Positions 27,105 to 35,727 are shown, counted from the stretch's first letter. The stretch: DNA of 64,000 nucleotides from CALVNN01 sp964393975 (GCA_964393975.1 CAYMVO010000003.1:1-64000); one strand, 5' to 3'. Numbers and translations are program-made. Notes: generated by a model from the sequence alone, not told the origin.

Positions 27105-27985
27105 TAGTGATAGCGGGACCGACTGCGGTCGGAAAATCTGACCTTGCGGTAGAGCTAGCTGAGAAGATAAACGGTGAGATTGTGAGTGCTGACTCTATGC
27201 AAATATACAAAGGGTTTGACATAGGGACTGCAAAAATCACGCAAGACGAAATGAAAGGCATTCCTCATTATATGATTGATGTTACGAGCAAAGACGCGCC
27301 GTTTAGCGTGAGCGATTATAAAAATATGGCGAAACCAATCATTGATGATATTTTAAAGCGTGGCAAAACGCCGATATTAGTCGGTGGGACAGGGTTATAT
27401 ATTGACGCTATATTACACCCTTTTCAGTTTGGCGGATACGACGAGACAGTAAGACAAAAGTATAATGATATGTTGGCAAGTATTGGAAAGGAGGCACTTT
27501 ACGAGATTTTAAAGCAAAAAGCACCCGACAAGGCTAATAAAATACATCCCAACAATACTAAAAGAGTGGTGCGAGCGTTAGAGACGGCTGAGGTCGGTGG
27601 CGGTAATAGTGATGATAAAGTCAAAAATGAATATGATTATATTTATATAGTGCTAAAAATGGATAGGGAAGCGCTTTACAACCGCGTAAACAAGCGTGTT
27701 GATAAAATGATAGATTTAGGGCTTTGTGATGAAGTGGCTAGACTAAAAGATATCTACCCTTGGGAGTGCCAAGCGATGCAAGCGATTGGTTATAAGGAGT
27801 GGCGTGAGTATTTTTTGGGGCGCGACACTTTGGAAAATGTAAAGGAAAAAATCAAATTAAACTCAAGACATTATGTAAAAAGGCAACTTACTTGGTTTCG
27901 TGCTAAAAGCGAGGCTGTTTGGTTTGACGCATCAAAAAAGGATGAGATTATTGAGTATGTTGCAAATAAGATGAAAGGAAATTAA
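27098..27985 (+). CDS. miaA: tRNA dimethylallyltransferase MiaA
   Basis: MiaA isopentenylates A37 of tRNAs that read UNN codons, such as the Phe and Tyr tRNAs encoded 2 kb downstream. The 295-aa protein has the P-loop VIAGPTAVGKSDLAVELA, SADSMQIYKGFDIGTAK, the swinging loop PHYMIDV and VGGTGLYIDA, and a C-terminal KQLTWFRA-type motif (VKRQLTWFR). It overlaps the end of mutL by seven bases. The hfq gene that often follows miaA is absent. Confidence 0.97.
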   Translation: MLVVIAGPTAVGKSDLAVELAEKINGEIVSADSMQIYKGFDIGTAKITQDEMKGIPHYMIDVTSKDAPFSVSDYKNMAKPIIDDILKRGKTPILVGGTGLYIDAILHPFQFGGYDETVRQKYNDMLASIGKEALYEILKQKAPDKANKIHPNNTKRVVRALETAEVGGGNSDDKVKNEYDYIYIVLKMDREALYNRVNKRVDKMIDLGLCDEVARLKDIYPWECQAMQAIGYKEWREYFLGRDTLENVKEKIKLNSRHYVKRQLTWFRAKSEAVWFDASKKDEIIEYVANKMKGN

Positions 27986-27986
27986 T

Positions 27987-29216
27987 ATGGAAAATATAAT
28001 TGAAAAATCAGAAGAAGAACTAAAAGATTTATATAAAGAATTAGATAAAATAGCAGAGTACAATCAAGAAAAAGTCTTGAATGCTTTTAGAAAATATAGA
28101 ATCAGTGAGAGACATTTTGCACCAACAAATGGTTATGGTTATGGTGATGCCGGTAGAGATACGCTGTATAAGGTGGTGGCGGAGATTTTCGGTGCTGAAG
28201 ACGGTATAATTACACCATATATTGCTTGTGGCTCTCACGCTTTATCGCTTACTTTGTTTGCGCTTTTAAGGCACGCAGGTCAAAAAATGTTATCTATCAC
28301 AGGTAAACCTTATGATACGCTTTTAGAGGTCATAAACGGCGTTGAGGGTGAGGATATAGGAAGCCTTAAAGATTACGGCATTATCTATGAACAAATCGAC
28401 TTAAATGATAATAAAATAGATTATGTCGCTATTGAAAACGCTTTGAAAAATGGTAAATACGATTTGATTTATTTGCAAAGGTCTCGTGGCTATGCGTGGC
28501 GTGATGCTTTGTCAATAGCGGAGATAAAGAAAGTTTGCGATTTGGTGCGTGAGTATGACAAAGAGGTCGTTATAATGATAGATAATTGCTATGGTGAGTT
28601 TTCTGAAATGCTTGAGCCCGTACAAGTCGGCGTAGACGTACAAGTCGGTGCACTCCAAAAAAATTGCGGTGGCGGTATCGCTCAAAATGGCGGATATATT
28701 GTCGGTAAACACAAGATTATTGAGGCAGTCGGTAGGAGACTATTTTCTCCTTCACTTGGGCTTGAGGTCGGTTCGTATGCTTATGGATATAGAGATTTTT
28801 ATCACGGCTTGTTTATGGCTCCTCACACTACAAAGCAGGCGCAAATGGGGTGCTTGCTAATGGCTAAGACTTTTAGTAAATTGGGATACAAAGCTTTTCC
28901 AGACTGCACATATACACCTAGAGATATTGTAGCGAGTATAGAATTAGGTTCTCGTGAAAAATTGATAAAGTTGTGTCAAATTTTGCAGTCTTATTCACCT
29001 GTAGATAGTTTTGTCACCCCAGAACCTTGCCAAATGCCAGGATATCCTAATGAGGTCATTATGTCGGCGGGTACCTTTATCTCGGGTGCGACTATTGAGC
29101 TTAGTTGTGATGCTCCAGTGCGTCCACCGTACATACTATATGTGCAAGGCGGGTTGACTTATGAGCATATCAAAATAGTACTAAGACAATTTATAAAAGC
29201 ATTGCAAAATGAATAA
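27987..29216 (+). CDS. PLP-dependent methionine gamma-lyase family protein (YnbB / 'aluminium resistance' type)
   Basis: Fold-type I PLP enzyme of 409 aa. It shows FAPTNGYGYGDAGRD, the substrate/PLP regions YIACGSHALSLTLFALL and VMIDNCYGEF, and the Lys motif GALQKNCGGGIAQNGGYIVG, where the Lys should bind PLP. The family is annotated as aluminium resistance protein or methionine gamma-lyase family and its substrate is not settled. In B. subtilis ynbB lies just after miaA-hfq, matching this position. It starts two bases after miaA and ends the operon. Confidence 0.88.
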   Translation: MENIIEKSEEELKDLYKELDKIAEYNQEKVLNAFRKYRISERHFAPTNGYGYGDAGRDTLYKVVAEIFGAEDGIITPYIACGSHALSLTLFALLRHAGQKMLSITGKPYDTLLEVINGVEGEDIGSLKDYGIIYEQIDLNDNKIDYVAIENALKNGKYDLIYLQRSRGYAWRDALSIAEIKKVCDLVREYDKEVVIMIDNCYGEFSEMLEPVQVGVDVQVGALQKNCGGGIAQNGGYIVGKHKIIEAVGRRLFSPSLGLEVGSYAYGYRDFYHGLFMAPHTTKQAQMGCLLMAKTFSKLGYKAFPDCTYTPRDIVASIELGSREKLIKLCQILQSYSPVDSFVTPEPCQMPGYPNEVIMSAGTFISGATIELSCDAPVRPPYILYVQGGLTYEHIKIVLRQFIKALQNE

Positions 29217-29301
29217 TTATATGCTAAAAAGTCGCGGTTTTACGGGCAAAATTGAGGGTTTTTAAAAAATAAAAAAAATTTTAAAAACTTTGTAAAAGTA
29301 G

Positions 29302-29330
29302 TTGACATTTTATGTTTTTTATATTATTAT
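29302..29330 (+). promoter_or_regulatory. Promoter of the tRNA operon
   Basis: TTGACA (29302-29307) and TATTAT (29325-29330), 17-nt spacer, about 45 nt upstream of tRNA-Pro. No ORF lies between the ynbB-like gene and the tRNAs. Confidence 0.8.
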
Positions 29331-29375
29331 ATAAGAGTCAAAGTAATTAGTGTATTTTATATGCTACTTTGATAT

Positions 29376-29451
29376 CGGGGTGTAGCGCAAGTGGTAGCGC
29401 ATATGGTTTGGGACCATAGGGTTGGGAGTTCGAGTCTCTTCACCCCGACCA
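29376..29451 (+). tRNA. tRNA-Pro (UGG)
   Basis: Full cloverleaf with acceptor CGGGGTG/CACCCCG, anticodon loop TTTGGGA (anticodon TGG), T-arm GTTCGAGTC and an encoded CCA end. First of six tRNAs. Confidence 0.97.
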
Positions 29452-29472
29452 ATAAAGAGGTGTTCTCTTTAA

Positions 29473-29549
29473 GGACCTTTAGCTCAGTTGGTTAGAGCAA
29501 CTGGCTCATAACCAGTTTGTCCGGGGTTCGAGTCCCTGAAGGTCCACCA
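29473..29549 (+). tRNA. tRNA with CAU anticodon (Ile2 or elongator Met)
   Basis: Acceptor GGACCTT/AAGGTCC, anticodon loop CTCATAA (CAT), encoded CCA. The acceptor and D-arm (TTTAGCTCAGTTGGTTAGAGCA) resemble Firmicutes Ile2 tRNAs, in which C34 becomes lysidine. Elongator Met cannot be excluded from sequence alone. It lacks initiator features. Confidence 0.93.
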
Positions 29550-29556
29550 TTATTTT

Positions 29557-29633
29557 GGCCTAGTAGCTCAGTTGGTTAGAGCGCCAGCCTGTCACGCTGG
29601 AGGTCGAGGGTTCGAGCCCCTTCTGGGTCGCCA
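29557..29633 (+). tRNA. tRNA-Asp (GUC)
   Basis: Acceptor GGCCTAG/CTGGGTC (two wobble pairs), anticodon stem CCAGC/GCTGG with loop CTGTCAC (anticodon GTC), discriminator G and encoded CCA. Confidence 0.96.
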
Positions 29634-29671
29634 ATAATTATGCTAGAAGAATTTTTATAAAGTTCTTTTAT

Positions 29672-29747
29672 GGCTCGATAGCTCAGTCGGTAGAGCAGGA
29701 GACTGAAAATCTCCGTGTCGGTGGTTCGATTCCGCCTCGAGCCACCA
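29672..29747 (+). tRNA. tRNA-Phe (GAA)
   Basis: Acceptor GGCTCGA/TCGAGCC, anticodon stem GGAGA/TCTCC with loop CTGAAAA (GAA), encoded CCA. Confidence 0.97.
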
Positions 29748-29774
29748 ATCCTTTCTTTAAAGGGGTTTAAATAT

Positions 29775-29849
29775 GCTGGTGTGGCTCAATGGCAGAGCAG
29801 CTGACTTGTAATCAGCAGGTTGAAGGTTCAACTCCTTTCACCAGCTCCA
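29775..29849 (+). tRNA. tRNA-Thr (UGU)
   Basis: Acceptor GCTGGTG/CACCAGC, anticodon stem GCTGA/TCAGC with loop CTTGTAA (TGT), discriminator T and encoded CCA. It reads ACA. This matters because the thrS at 46924 lacks a catalytic domain. Confidence 0.96.
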
Positions 29850-29853
29850 TTAT

Positions 29854-29938
29854 GGAGAAGTACCAAAGCGGCCAACTGGAACAGACTGTAAATCTGTCGG
29901 TACTACCTTCGGTGGTTCGAATCCACCCTTCTCCACCA
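29854..29938 (+). tRNA. tRNA-Tyr (GUA)
   Basis: Class II tRNA with a long variable arm (CGGTACTACCTTCGG region). Acceptor GGAGAAG/CTTCTCC, anticodon loop CTGTAAA (GTA), encoded CCA. Last of the six tRNAs. Confidence 0.97.
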
Positions 29939-29971
29939 TATATTGTATAATTAAGACTTTAATGGTTACTA

Positions 29972-30007
29972 GATATAGCGTATATAATGTGCGCTATATC
30001 TTTTTCT
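29972..30007 (+). terminator. Terminator of the tRNA operon
   Basis: GATATAGCG pairs perfectly with CGCTATATC around an 11-nt loop, followed by TTTTT. Confidence 0.85.
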
Positions 30008-30022
30008 ATGAAAATTGCAATA

Positions 30023-30046
30023 AAAATGAGAGTCAAAATGAGAGTC
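30023..30046. repeat. Tandem 12-nt direct repeat after the tRNA cluster
   Basis: AAAATGAGAGTC occurs twice in immediate tandem. It lies about 20 nt past the tRNA terminator. Small repeats beside tRNA genes can be scars of integrase-mediated insertion, but nothing else here supports an integrated element. Confidence 0.6.
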
Positions 30047-30126
30047 AAATTTGTGCTTAATTACATTATGTAATTATTTATGATTGTATAATAAATGTTG
30101 GGGTGGGTAGATAGTTTAATAAAAAA

Positions 30127-30190
30127 GGTTCTATGTCAAAGGTTGGGGGGTAAATAAAAAATAAATATTTTTGCTATTATTAGTTTGCTT
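30127..30190. mobile_element. Solo end of an ISL3-type insertion sequence
   Basis: Starts GGTTCTATGTCAAAGGTTG and is near-identical over about 60 nt to the IS end at 55824 (GGCTCTATGTCAAATGTTGG), including the shared tract AATAAATATTTTTG and TATTATTAGTTTG. ISL3-family elements begin with similar GGCTCT...TGTCAAA termini. No transposase similarity is clear beside this copy, so it is a degenerate remnant. Confidence 0.6.
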
Positions 30191-30252
30191 GTGTGTGGCG
30201 AACAAGTTTTTTGTAAATAGAGTAAGTCGTTTTTTATTTTGGTTTTTGTGCT

Positions 30253-30290
30253 TAAAAAAAAGTATCTTAGGTGAGTACCTAGGATACTTT
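30253..30290 (-). terminator. Terminator of the RsgI-like gene
   Basis: AAGTATCTTAGG/CCTAGGATACTT hairpin. Read on the minus strand it is followed by TTTTTTT, 25 bases after the gene's stop. Confidence 0.85.
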
Positions 30291-30312
30291 TCGTATGTAG
30301 TGTTTGAAAATT

Positions 30313-31284
30313 TTATATTTCTGATTGTTTATTTTTTAAAGAATCTTGCCAGTCCTTGATTTGTGATTCGATAAGCTCTTTATCTTTATTGAAGGCATCT
30401 TTATGATTCTTTAAGATTTCTTTGCCAGCTTCTTGAGCTTCTTTCATAGTGGTCTTAGCTTTTTCTAAGATTTCTTTGCTCTTTTCTCTGATTTTTTCTA
30501 CTTCAGCGTCAATCTTTTTCTGTAACTCTGCATTTGCTTTGTTTAGCCCATCTTTTGCGTTGTCTAATTGCTTTTGAATATTAGTTTTGAGTGAATCAAC
30601 CTCTATTTTATCAAGTTTGTCTTGTAAAGATGTGATTAATTCGTTGAAGTCTGTAATAGTCTTGGAAACACCACTTTTCACCAACTCAATAGCTTTCATT
30701 AGCTCCGTTCTAAGAGTCACGGCAGTATCTTTCAATTCATCGGTGGTAGTATTGATAAGACTCAAAATTTCATCGGTAGTCTTATTTGCATATTCTTTTG
30801 ATGAAACATTTAAATTGTTAAGTGCTACTTTTAAATCACTACTTATATTAGTGATTGCACCAGCGATGATACCATTTTCACTAAAGTATTCGTTGACTTT
30901 GTTAGTAACTTTTTCTTTTAATGCTTTGTAATCTTCTGTGTTTTCAGCGTAAATATTTACACTCACGGTAGTACCAGTAGTATCTACATTGATGTGTCCT
31001 GCTTCGGTGCTAAGCTCCACAAAAAGTTTTGCTGCCTCTTCAGCTGATTTACCCTCAAAATTTACATTAGCAACAATCTTTTCGCCGTCTTCATTTAAAA
31101 CATTTACACCTACAACTTTGTTGCTAGAATTTAAAACAAATTGCACGTTAGGGTTTACACTACATTCCATAACTGCTTTCGCATTTTTGTCATTGTTTTT
31201 TGCAATGAACATAACACCTACTATCGCAACTACCAAAACTATAGCGATAACGATAGCAAATTTCCAACTTTTTGATTTTGTCAT
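30313..31284 (-). CDS. Membrane-anchored protein with RsgI-like domain and long coiled coil
   Basis: The 323-aa protein has a short basic N-terminus and one membrane segment (about 9-27, IVIAIVLVVAIVGVMFIA). Next is an extracytoplasmic domain (about 35-140) matching the middle domain of RsgI-type anti-sigma factors (ECSVNPNVQFVLNSSNKVVG, then VNVLNEDGEKIV and EGKSAEEAAKLFVE). The rest (about 165-323) is Lys/Glu-rich heptad coiled coil. The N-terminal cytoplasmic sigma-binding domain of true RsgI is absent, so it cannot be a classical anti-sigma factor. No sigI neighbour is present. Shine-Dalgarno AGGAGG is present. Role unknown. Confidence 0.7.
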   Translation of the reverse strand: MTKSKSWKFAIVIAIVLVVAIVGVMFIAKNNDKNAKAVMECSVNPNVQFVLNSSNKVVGVNVLNEDGEKIVANVNFEGKSAEEAAKLFVELSTEAGHINVDTTGTTVSVNIYAENTEDYKALKEKVTNKVNEYFSENGIIAGAITNISSDLKVALNNLNVSSKEYANKTTDEILSLINTTTDELKDTAVTLRTELMKAIELVKSGVSKTITDFNELITSLQDKLDKIEVDSLKTNIQKQLDNAKDGLNKANAELQKKIDAEVEKIREKSKEILEKAKTTMKEAQEAGKEILKNHKDAFNKDKELIESQIKDWQDSLKNKQSEI

Positions 31285-31333
31285 ACGACCTCCTAAAAAT
31301 TCAAATTAATGAAGATTAATTCTTCTGACAAGA

Positions 31334-31362
31334 TTATATAACATTATATTGAAAAAGGCAAT
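31334..31362 (-). promoter_or_regulatory. Promoter of the RsgI-like gene
   Basis: On the minus strand TTGCCT (31362-31357) and TATAAT (31339-31334) are 17 nt apart, about 50 nt before the start codon. Confidence 0.75.
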
Positions 31363-31475
31363 TAAAATATTTAAATTTTTTTAAAAAAAACAATTTGAAA
31401 GAGTTATAAATCAATCTTATTTATGCTTTTTTATAGCGAACTATTTGAAAATCTTTATATTTTTAATAAAAACTA

Positions 31476-31504
31476 TTGCAATTACTAAATAAATAAGTTA
31501 TACT
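31476..31504 (+). promoter_or_regulatory. Promoter of the 31574 membrane protein gene
   Basis: TTGCAA (31476-31481) and TATACT (31499-31504), 17-nt spacer. Confidence 0.65.
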
Positions 31505-31573
31505 ACTAATAACAATTAAGCGGTTTTTTAATGGTGGGAGTTATATTGTTAATTTAATAAGAAAGAGATTGTT

Positions 31574-32512
31574 ATGGGGTTAAGAAATACATTTAAGATA
31601 CTTTCTTCAAATTTTTCATTGACTTGGAAGAGTGGACTATATAAATTAGTTAGTTTTTTTGCAATAATTTTTTTGTGTTACATTTTAGTGTCACCGATTT
31701 TTACCGAGCTTCAAAGCGCGGATTTAATGGGTAGATTGTATACTCTTTTTGAGGCGCTATTTACCTTTGACGGGACTATGCTAACGCAGACTGCTACCAG
31801 TATCGCTAGCACACTTAATTCTGTGGTGATGAGCGCATACATTGTAAATATTATACTAATGTTTGTATTATTATTTGCGGTGCTACCATTTTTATTTGAT
31901 TTGTCAAATGTGGCGGAGTGTGATATACTGTACGGGGCAATGAGTTGCAATACAAAGCTAAATTATATTGCGAGCTTTATGGGATGTTTGCGTGCATCTT
32001 TTAAGGTCGCGTTACTCAGACTAGCTATCACTTTCCCATATTCGCTTGTTGTGTTATTCGTATTGTATGCAATTATTAATATGATACTCATAGGTGGCTT
32101 TGTGACATACTTAGCATTATTTTTAGTGATATTTGTATGTGTAGTCGCTATTGCTTTTGAACGTGCATTAATTGGTTATTTTGCGCCAGCAACTATAATA
32201 CAAGATATGAAAGCAAAGTGCCTGATAAAGAGAGGATTTTGTCTAAATCTTAGGCAGTTTGGCAAAAATTTCTCTAGTAATTTTATCTTCTCTATTTGTG
32301 CGTTTTTTGTGAATGCGCTTGTGGGGATTTACACTATCGGTGTTGGATTACTCGTCACACTACCTAGCAGTCTATTGTGCTATAATATTTTGAGTATGGT
32401 GTCATATTGTAACGCTTTTGGTATAAACTATTATGTGTCACCATCCGAGATTGTGTATAGTAAAAAGTTGGATGAACAACTTAGTCTAAAAGATATGCAA
32501 TATTTATTGTAA
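31574..32512 (+). CDS. Polytopic membrane protein of unknown function
   Basis: I do not recognise a family. The 312-aa product has about six hydrophobic segments: KLVSFFAIIFLCYILVSPIF, IVNIILMFVLLFAVLPFLF, a long pair around 155-205 (SLVVLFVLYAIINMILIGGF then FLVIFVCVVAIAF), and two near 245-280. A soluble C-terminus follows. It may be a Clostridia-specific protein with a YesL/DUF624-like hydrophobic layout, but no diagnostic motif is visible. It is monocistronic by its promoter and by the 236-nt gap before the RNase J gene. Confidence 0.7.
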   Translation: MGLRNTFKILSSNFSLTWKSGLYKLVSFFAIIFLCYILVSPIFTELQSADLMGRLYTLFEALFTFDGTMLTQTATSIASTLNSVVMSAYIVNIILMFVLLFAVLPFLFDLSNVAECDILYGAMSCNTKLNYIASFMGCLRASFKVALLRLAITFPYSLVVLFVLYAIINMILIGGFVTYLALFLVIFVCVVAIAFERALIGYFAPATIIQDMKAKCLIKRGFCLNLRQFGKNFSSNFIFSICAFFVNALVGIYTIGVGLLVTLPSSLLCYNILSMVSYCNAFGINYYVSPSEIVYSKKLDEQLSLKDMQYLL

Positions 32513-32748
32513 CATTTTTAAAGTGCGTGAAGTTTTGAGCTATTAAAATATGTATTTGAGTATTTAGCGGAATATTTATGTTGTGCTTTTCTTAACTATG
32601 GATAAAAATTGATGTAACATCTAAAAAATAAATCAATAAACATTAAATGCTTATTTATAAGTTTTGATTGTTTTTAAATCTTGCATAAACGAAAAAAGCC
32701 TGAAAGGGCGTTAGTATATTAAATTTTTAAAAAAGGAGAGTTTATTTT
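32513..32748. other. Gene-free region upstream of RNase J gene
   Basis: AT-rich, without a confident ORF or consensus promoter. A weak GCCTGAAAGGGC hairpin (about 32698-32709) lies just before the RNase J leader. RNase J mRNAs are often post-transcriptionally controlled, but no structure here can be assigned. Confidence 0.35.
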
Positions 32749-34695
32749 ATGAACGAAAAAGATATGGCAGTTAAAACTGCTAAAAATGAAATTAATAAAA
32801 ATAATGAAGAAAAATTAAAATCACGACCTCAAAAGGCGCTATTTGAGATTGGCGATAATGGGTTTAAAGAAGTTGAGGCAACTAATAAAAAACCTATGAG
32901 GACTAAAAGAGTCTCTAGTGATAAGGTGGAGGAGGTAGACGCTAATATTATTGATTTAGCCAAACAAGTACCTAAAAAGCGAAGAGTAAACGAACTAAAG
33001 GTAATAAGCGAATTGGAAGATGAGATTATAGCGAAAAATCATACACAAAAAAATAAAAAGTTAAAAGTCGTGTTTTTAGGTGGCGTTGGCGAAATTGGTA
33101 AAAATATGACCGCTTTGGAATACGAAGATGATATCATTGTAATTGATGCGGGGCTTACCTTTCCTGATGTTGAGATGCCTGGTATTGACGTCGTTGTGCC
33201 AGATATCACATATTTACTTTGCAACAAAGAAAAAATCAGAGGTTTCTTGATTACTCACGGACACGAGGACCACATAGGCGGGTTGCCTTATGTCTTGAAT
33301 GAAATCAATGCACCTATGTTTGGTAGTCGTATGACAATGGCTATTGCCGAAAATAAATTAAAAGAGCACCCTAGAATTAAATACAGTGCAAATTCGGTCA
33401 AAGCTGGTCAAAAGGTCAAATTGGGTTGTTTTGAGGTGGAGTTTATACACGTAAACCACTCTATAGCAGGTTCTATGGCACTCAGTATAAAGACTCCTGT
33501 GGGGCAAGTCGTTCATACGGGTGACTTTAAGATAGACTTTTGTCCTATCAATGATGATGTGACGGATATGACTAGGTTCGCCGAGATAGGTAGAAAGGGC
33601 GTGCAATTATTATTATGCGAATCGACTAACGTTGAGCGTAGTGGCTATAGTATGAGTGAGTCTACTGTAAAGGAGACTTTGGATAGACTATATGAGCAAT
33701 ACAAAGACAAGCGATTGATTATTGCGACTTTTGCTTCAAACACTTATAGACTGCAAGAGATATTAGATTTGGCTAAAAAATACAATAGAAAAGTCGCTTT
33801 TAGTGGTCGTTCAATGGTGAATATCACCGAAACCGCTATGAAGGTTGGTGAATTGAAGTTTGATAAGGATATCTTTATTGATATAGAAAGGGTGAATAAT
33901 TACAAATCTAGTGAGGTCGTAATCGTTAGCACGGGTAGTCAGGGCGAACCTATGAGCGCTTTGTCTAGAATGGCGAATGATGATTTTCCTAAAATCACAA
34001 TCAACGAGAATGACTGCGTGATTTTGTCATCTTCACCTATTCCTGGAAACGAGAGTTTTGTGTATAGGGTAATAAATAAATTGTATCAAAAAGGCGCTAT
34101 GGTTATTTATCACGAACTTGCATCCGTTCACGTGTCAGGACACGCTTGTCAAGAAGAACTTCGCACTTTGCACGCTTTGATAAAGCCAAAATTCTTTATC
34201 CCTGTGCACGGCGAATATAGGCATTTAAAATTGCATCAAAAGCTCGCAATTAGTATGGGTGTCCCTGAAAGAAATACTATGATTGCTGATTTGGGCAATG
34301 TTATTGAAATAGGTCCAAATAGTATCACTAAAGCTCCTGATGTCACCTCGGGTAAGAGATTAGTGGACGGTTATGGCGTCGGTGATATGGAGAGTGTCGT
34401 TCTTCGTGATAGAAAACAACTTGGCGAAGATGGTGTTTGTGTCGCTATGGTGTATGTGAATAGTATGGGTAAATTGTCTCGCAAACCTGAGCTTATGAGT
34501 CGTGGTTTTGTGTATAATGATGAGCAAAACGAAGTGGTGTCTGAGGCAAAATTATTCCTAAAAGAAGCACTAGAAAACACTGATTTGAAAGAAATGGATA
34601 AACCTTTAATCAAACAATTAGTCAAAAAGACTCTAACAAACTTTTTCTTTAAAAAGACAAAGAGAAGACCTTTGATATTGACAATTATTCAATAA
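32749..34695 (+). CDS. rnj: Ribonuclease J
   Basis: Metallo-beta-lactamase/beta-CASP ribonuclease with 5'-exo and endo activity in mRNA decay and rRNA maturation. The 648 aa include an unusual charged, Lys/Glu/Asn-rich N-terminal extension of about 100 residues. The core then begins KLKVVFLGGVGEIGKNMTAL. Motif 2 is ITHGHEDHIGGLPYV, further ligands are VNHSIAGS and HTGDFKID, and beta-CASP motifs include GSQGEPMSALSR, HVSGHACQEEL and PVHGEYRHL. ATG 32749 follows AAAGGAG. Only one RNase J gene is visible in the window. Confidence 0.95.
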   Translation: MNEKDMAVKTAKNEINKNNEEKLKSRPQKALFEIGDNGFKEVEATNKKPMRTKRVSSDKVEEVDANIIDLAKQVPKKRRVNELKVISELEDEIIAKNHTQKNKKLKVVFLGGVGEIGKNMTALEYEDDIIVIDAGLTFPDVEMPGIDVVVPDITYLLCNKEKIRGFLITHGHEDHIGGLPYVLNEINAPMFGSRMTMAIAENKLKEHPRIKYSANSVKAGQKVKLGCFEVEFIHVNHSIAGSMALSIKTPVGQVVHTGDFKIDFCPINDDVTDMTRFAEIGRKGVQLLLCESTNVERSGYSMSESTVKETLDRLYEQYKDKRLIIATFASNTYRLQEILDLAKKYNRKVAFSGRSMVNITETAMKVGELKFDKDIFIDIERVNNYKSSEVVIVSTGSQGEPMSALSRMANDDFPKITINENDCVILSSSPIPGNESFVYRVINKLYQKGAMVIYHELASVHVSGHACQEELRTLHALIKPKFFIPVHGEYRHLKLHQKLAISMGVPERNTMIADLGNVIEIGPNSITKAPDVTSGKRLVDGYGVGDMESVVLRDRKQLGEDGVCVAMVYVNSMGKLSRKPELMSRGFVYNDEQNEVVSEAKLFLKEALENTDLKEMDKPLIKQLVKKTLTNFFFKKTKRRPLILTIIQ

Positions 34696-34741
34696 GACAA
34701 ACTTTTTTAAAAATTTGAGACTTTGAAATCGTAAAAAATAG

Positions 34742-34770
34742 TTTACAATTTATCAAAAAAGTTATATAAT
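34742..34770 (+). promoter_or_regulatory. Promoter of the 34797 hypothetical gene
   Basis: TTTACA (34742-34747) and TATAAT (34765-34770), 17-nt spacer. Confidence 0.7.
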
Positions 34771-34796
34771 GATAAAAACTATAGAGGAGATATTGT

Positions 34797-35399
34797 ATGA
34801 GTATTAAGAGATTTAATGGCGTTAATATCAATGAACCATATACTGAGTATGAAAGTTTTTCTAATGAGTGTGTAGATGACTTAGCGAGCGTAGCTGAAGA
34901 TGTTGGTGCTTTATCATCTATATGTTATAAAAATAAATTAGCATACGATAGAGTGTATAAAAAGTTTAAAAAATCACATCCGAAAGAGACTGCGAAATAT
35001 GATAAGTCTTTTGAGGAGTTGCGTGCCAATATCGCCGATAGAAGTTTGAAGACTAAGAGAAAGATTAAAGTTATTAGTGCAAATAGCGATCTAGGTGCTT
35101 TGGTGGAAATATTAAATTCTGCATCAAATTATGTGCTTGAGCTAACAGATAATATTATTACTGATATGTTATCTTTAGGAGGTAGCACCAAAGGCAAAAA
35201 GGATGTAAATTCATTTATGACTAATTATTTAAACGCTGTTAAGCATTTTAATACCGCTCGTAATTGGATGAATACATTGACTGCCACGATTGGAAATGCT
35301 TATGAATTAAAAAATACAGTCAAAAATACGAAAGTAACTAAAAAGCTTGAAAGACCTACAAAATCAAAATCAAAGTCTTTTAGTCTAATGAGTAGATAG
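34797..35399 (+). CDS. Hypothetical soluble helical protein
   Basis: 200 aa, no recognised family. It is predicted helical and basic, with no signal peptide or membrane segment. Features are SFSNECVDDLASVAEDVGAL near the N-terminus, a Lys/Arg-rich central helix (LKTKRKIKVI) and a basic Ser/Lys tail (KLERPTKSKSKSFSLMSR) that could bind nucleic acid or membrane. It has its own promoter and terminator. Ribosome binding site AGGAGA. Confidence 0.65.
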   Translation: MSIKRFNGVNINEPYTEYESFSNECVDDLASVAEDVGALSSICYKNKLAYDRVYKKFKKSHPKETAKYDKSFEELRANIADRSLKTKRKIKVISANSDLGALVEILNSASNYVLELTDNIITDMLSLGGSTKGKKDVNSFMTNYLNAVKHFNTARNWMNTLTATIGNAYELKNTVKNTKVTKKLERPTKSKSKSFSLMSR

Positions 35400-35410
35400 T
35401 TTGTGATATA

Positions 35411-35438
35411 AAAGTTGCATTTATGCGACTTTTTTTGT
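35411..35438 (+). terminator. Terminator after the 34797 gene
   Basis: AGTTGCA/TGCGACT hairpin (one G-U) with a TTTA loop, followed by seven T. Confidence 0.85.
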
Positions 35439-35520
35439 GTGTTTCTAGCAATTCTTTCAAGTCGATAATTATTATTTACATTATTCGACAAAATTAGCGA
35501 TAAAAATACAAAATCTTCAC

Positions 35521-35549
35521 TTGAATTGTATCAATTTAATAGCTATAAT
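35521..35549 (+). promoter_or_regulatory. Sigma-A promoter of the micro-ORF pair
   Basis: TTGAAT (35521-35526) and TATAAT (35544-35549), 17-nt spacer. Confidence 0.75.
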
Positions 35550-35579
35550 AAGGGTAATACATAAAAGGAGGAAAGATTT

Positions 35580-35714
35580 ATGAAGTACAAAATTGTGGAA
35601 GCACTCGCAGTCGCTTTAAAGTCTGAGGTGCAAAATGAAATCATAGTGCAAGATGATTGCATTGTAGTAAAATTAAGTGGCGATAAACAAGTCGTTATCA
35701 AAGTACAAGAATAA
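35580..35714 (+). CDS. 44-aa micro-protein upstream of spoIVA
   Basis: Short ORF with a strong ribosome binding site (AAAGGAGGAAAGATTT before ATG 35580) behind a good promoter. The protein starts MKYKIVEALAVALKSE and ends VVIKVQE, alternating an N-terminal helix with a beta-like half (IIVQDDCIVVKLSG). No family recognised. It lies 13 bases before a second micro-ORF whose C-terminal half follows the same helix-then-strand plan, so the two may be paralogues or partners. Confidence 0.65.
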   Translation: MKYKIVEALAVALKSEVQNEIIVQDDCIVVKLSGDKQVVIKVQE

Positions 35715-35727
35715 AGGAGATGAAAGA

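Noticed and set aside
30023..30046. Phage or ICE attachment site beside the tRNA cluster
   Set aside because: The tandem 12-mer does not duplicate a tRNA 3' end and no integrase gene is present.
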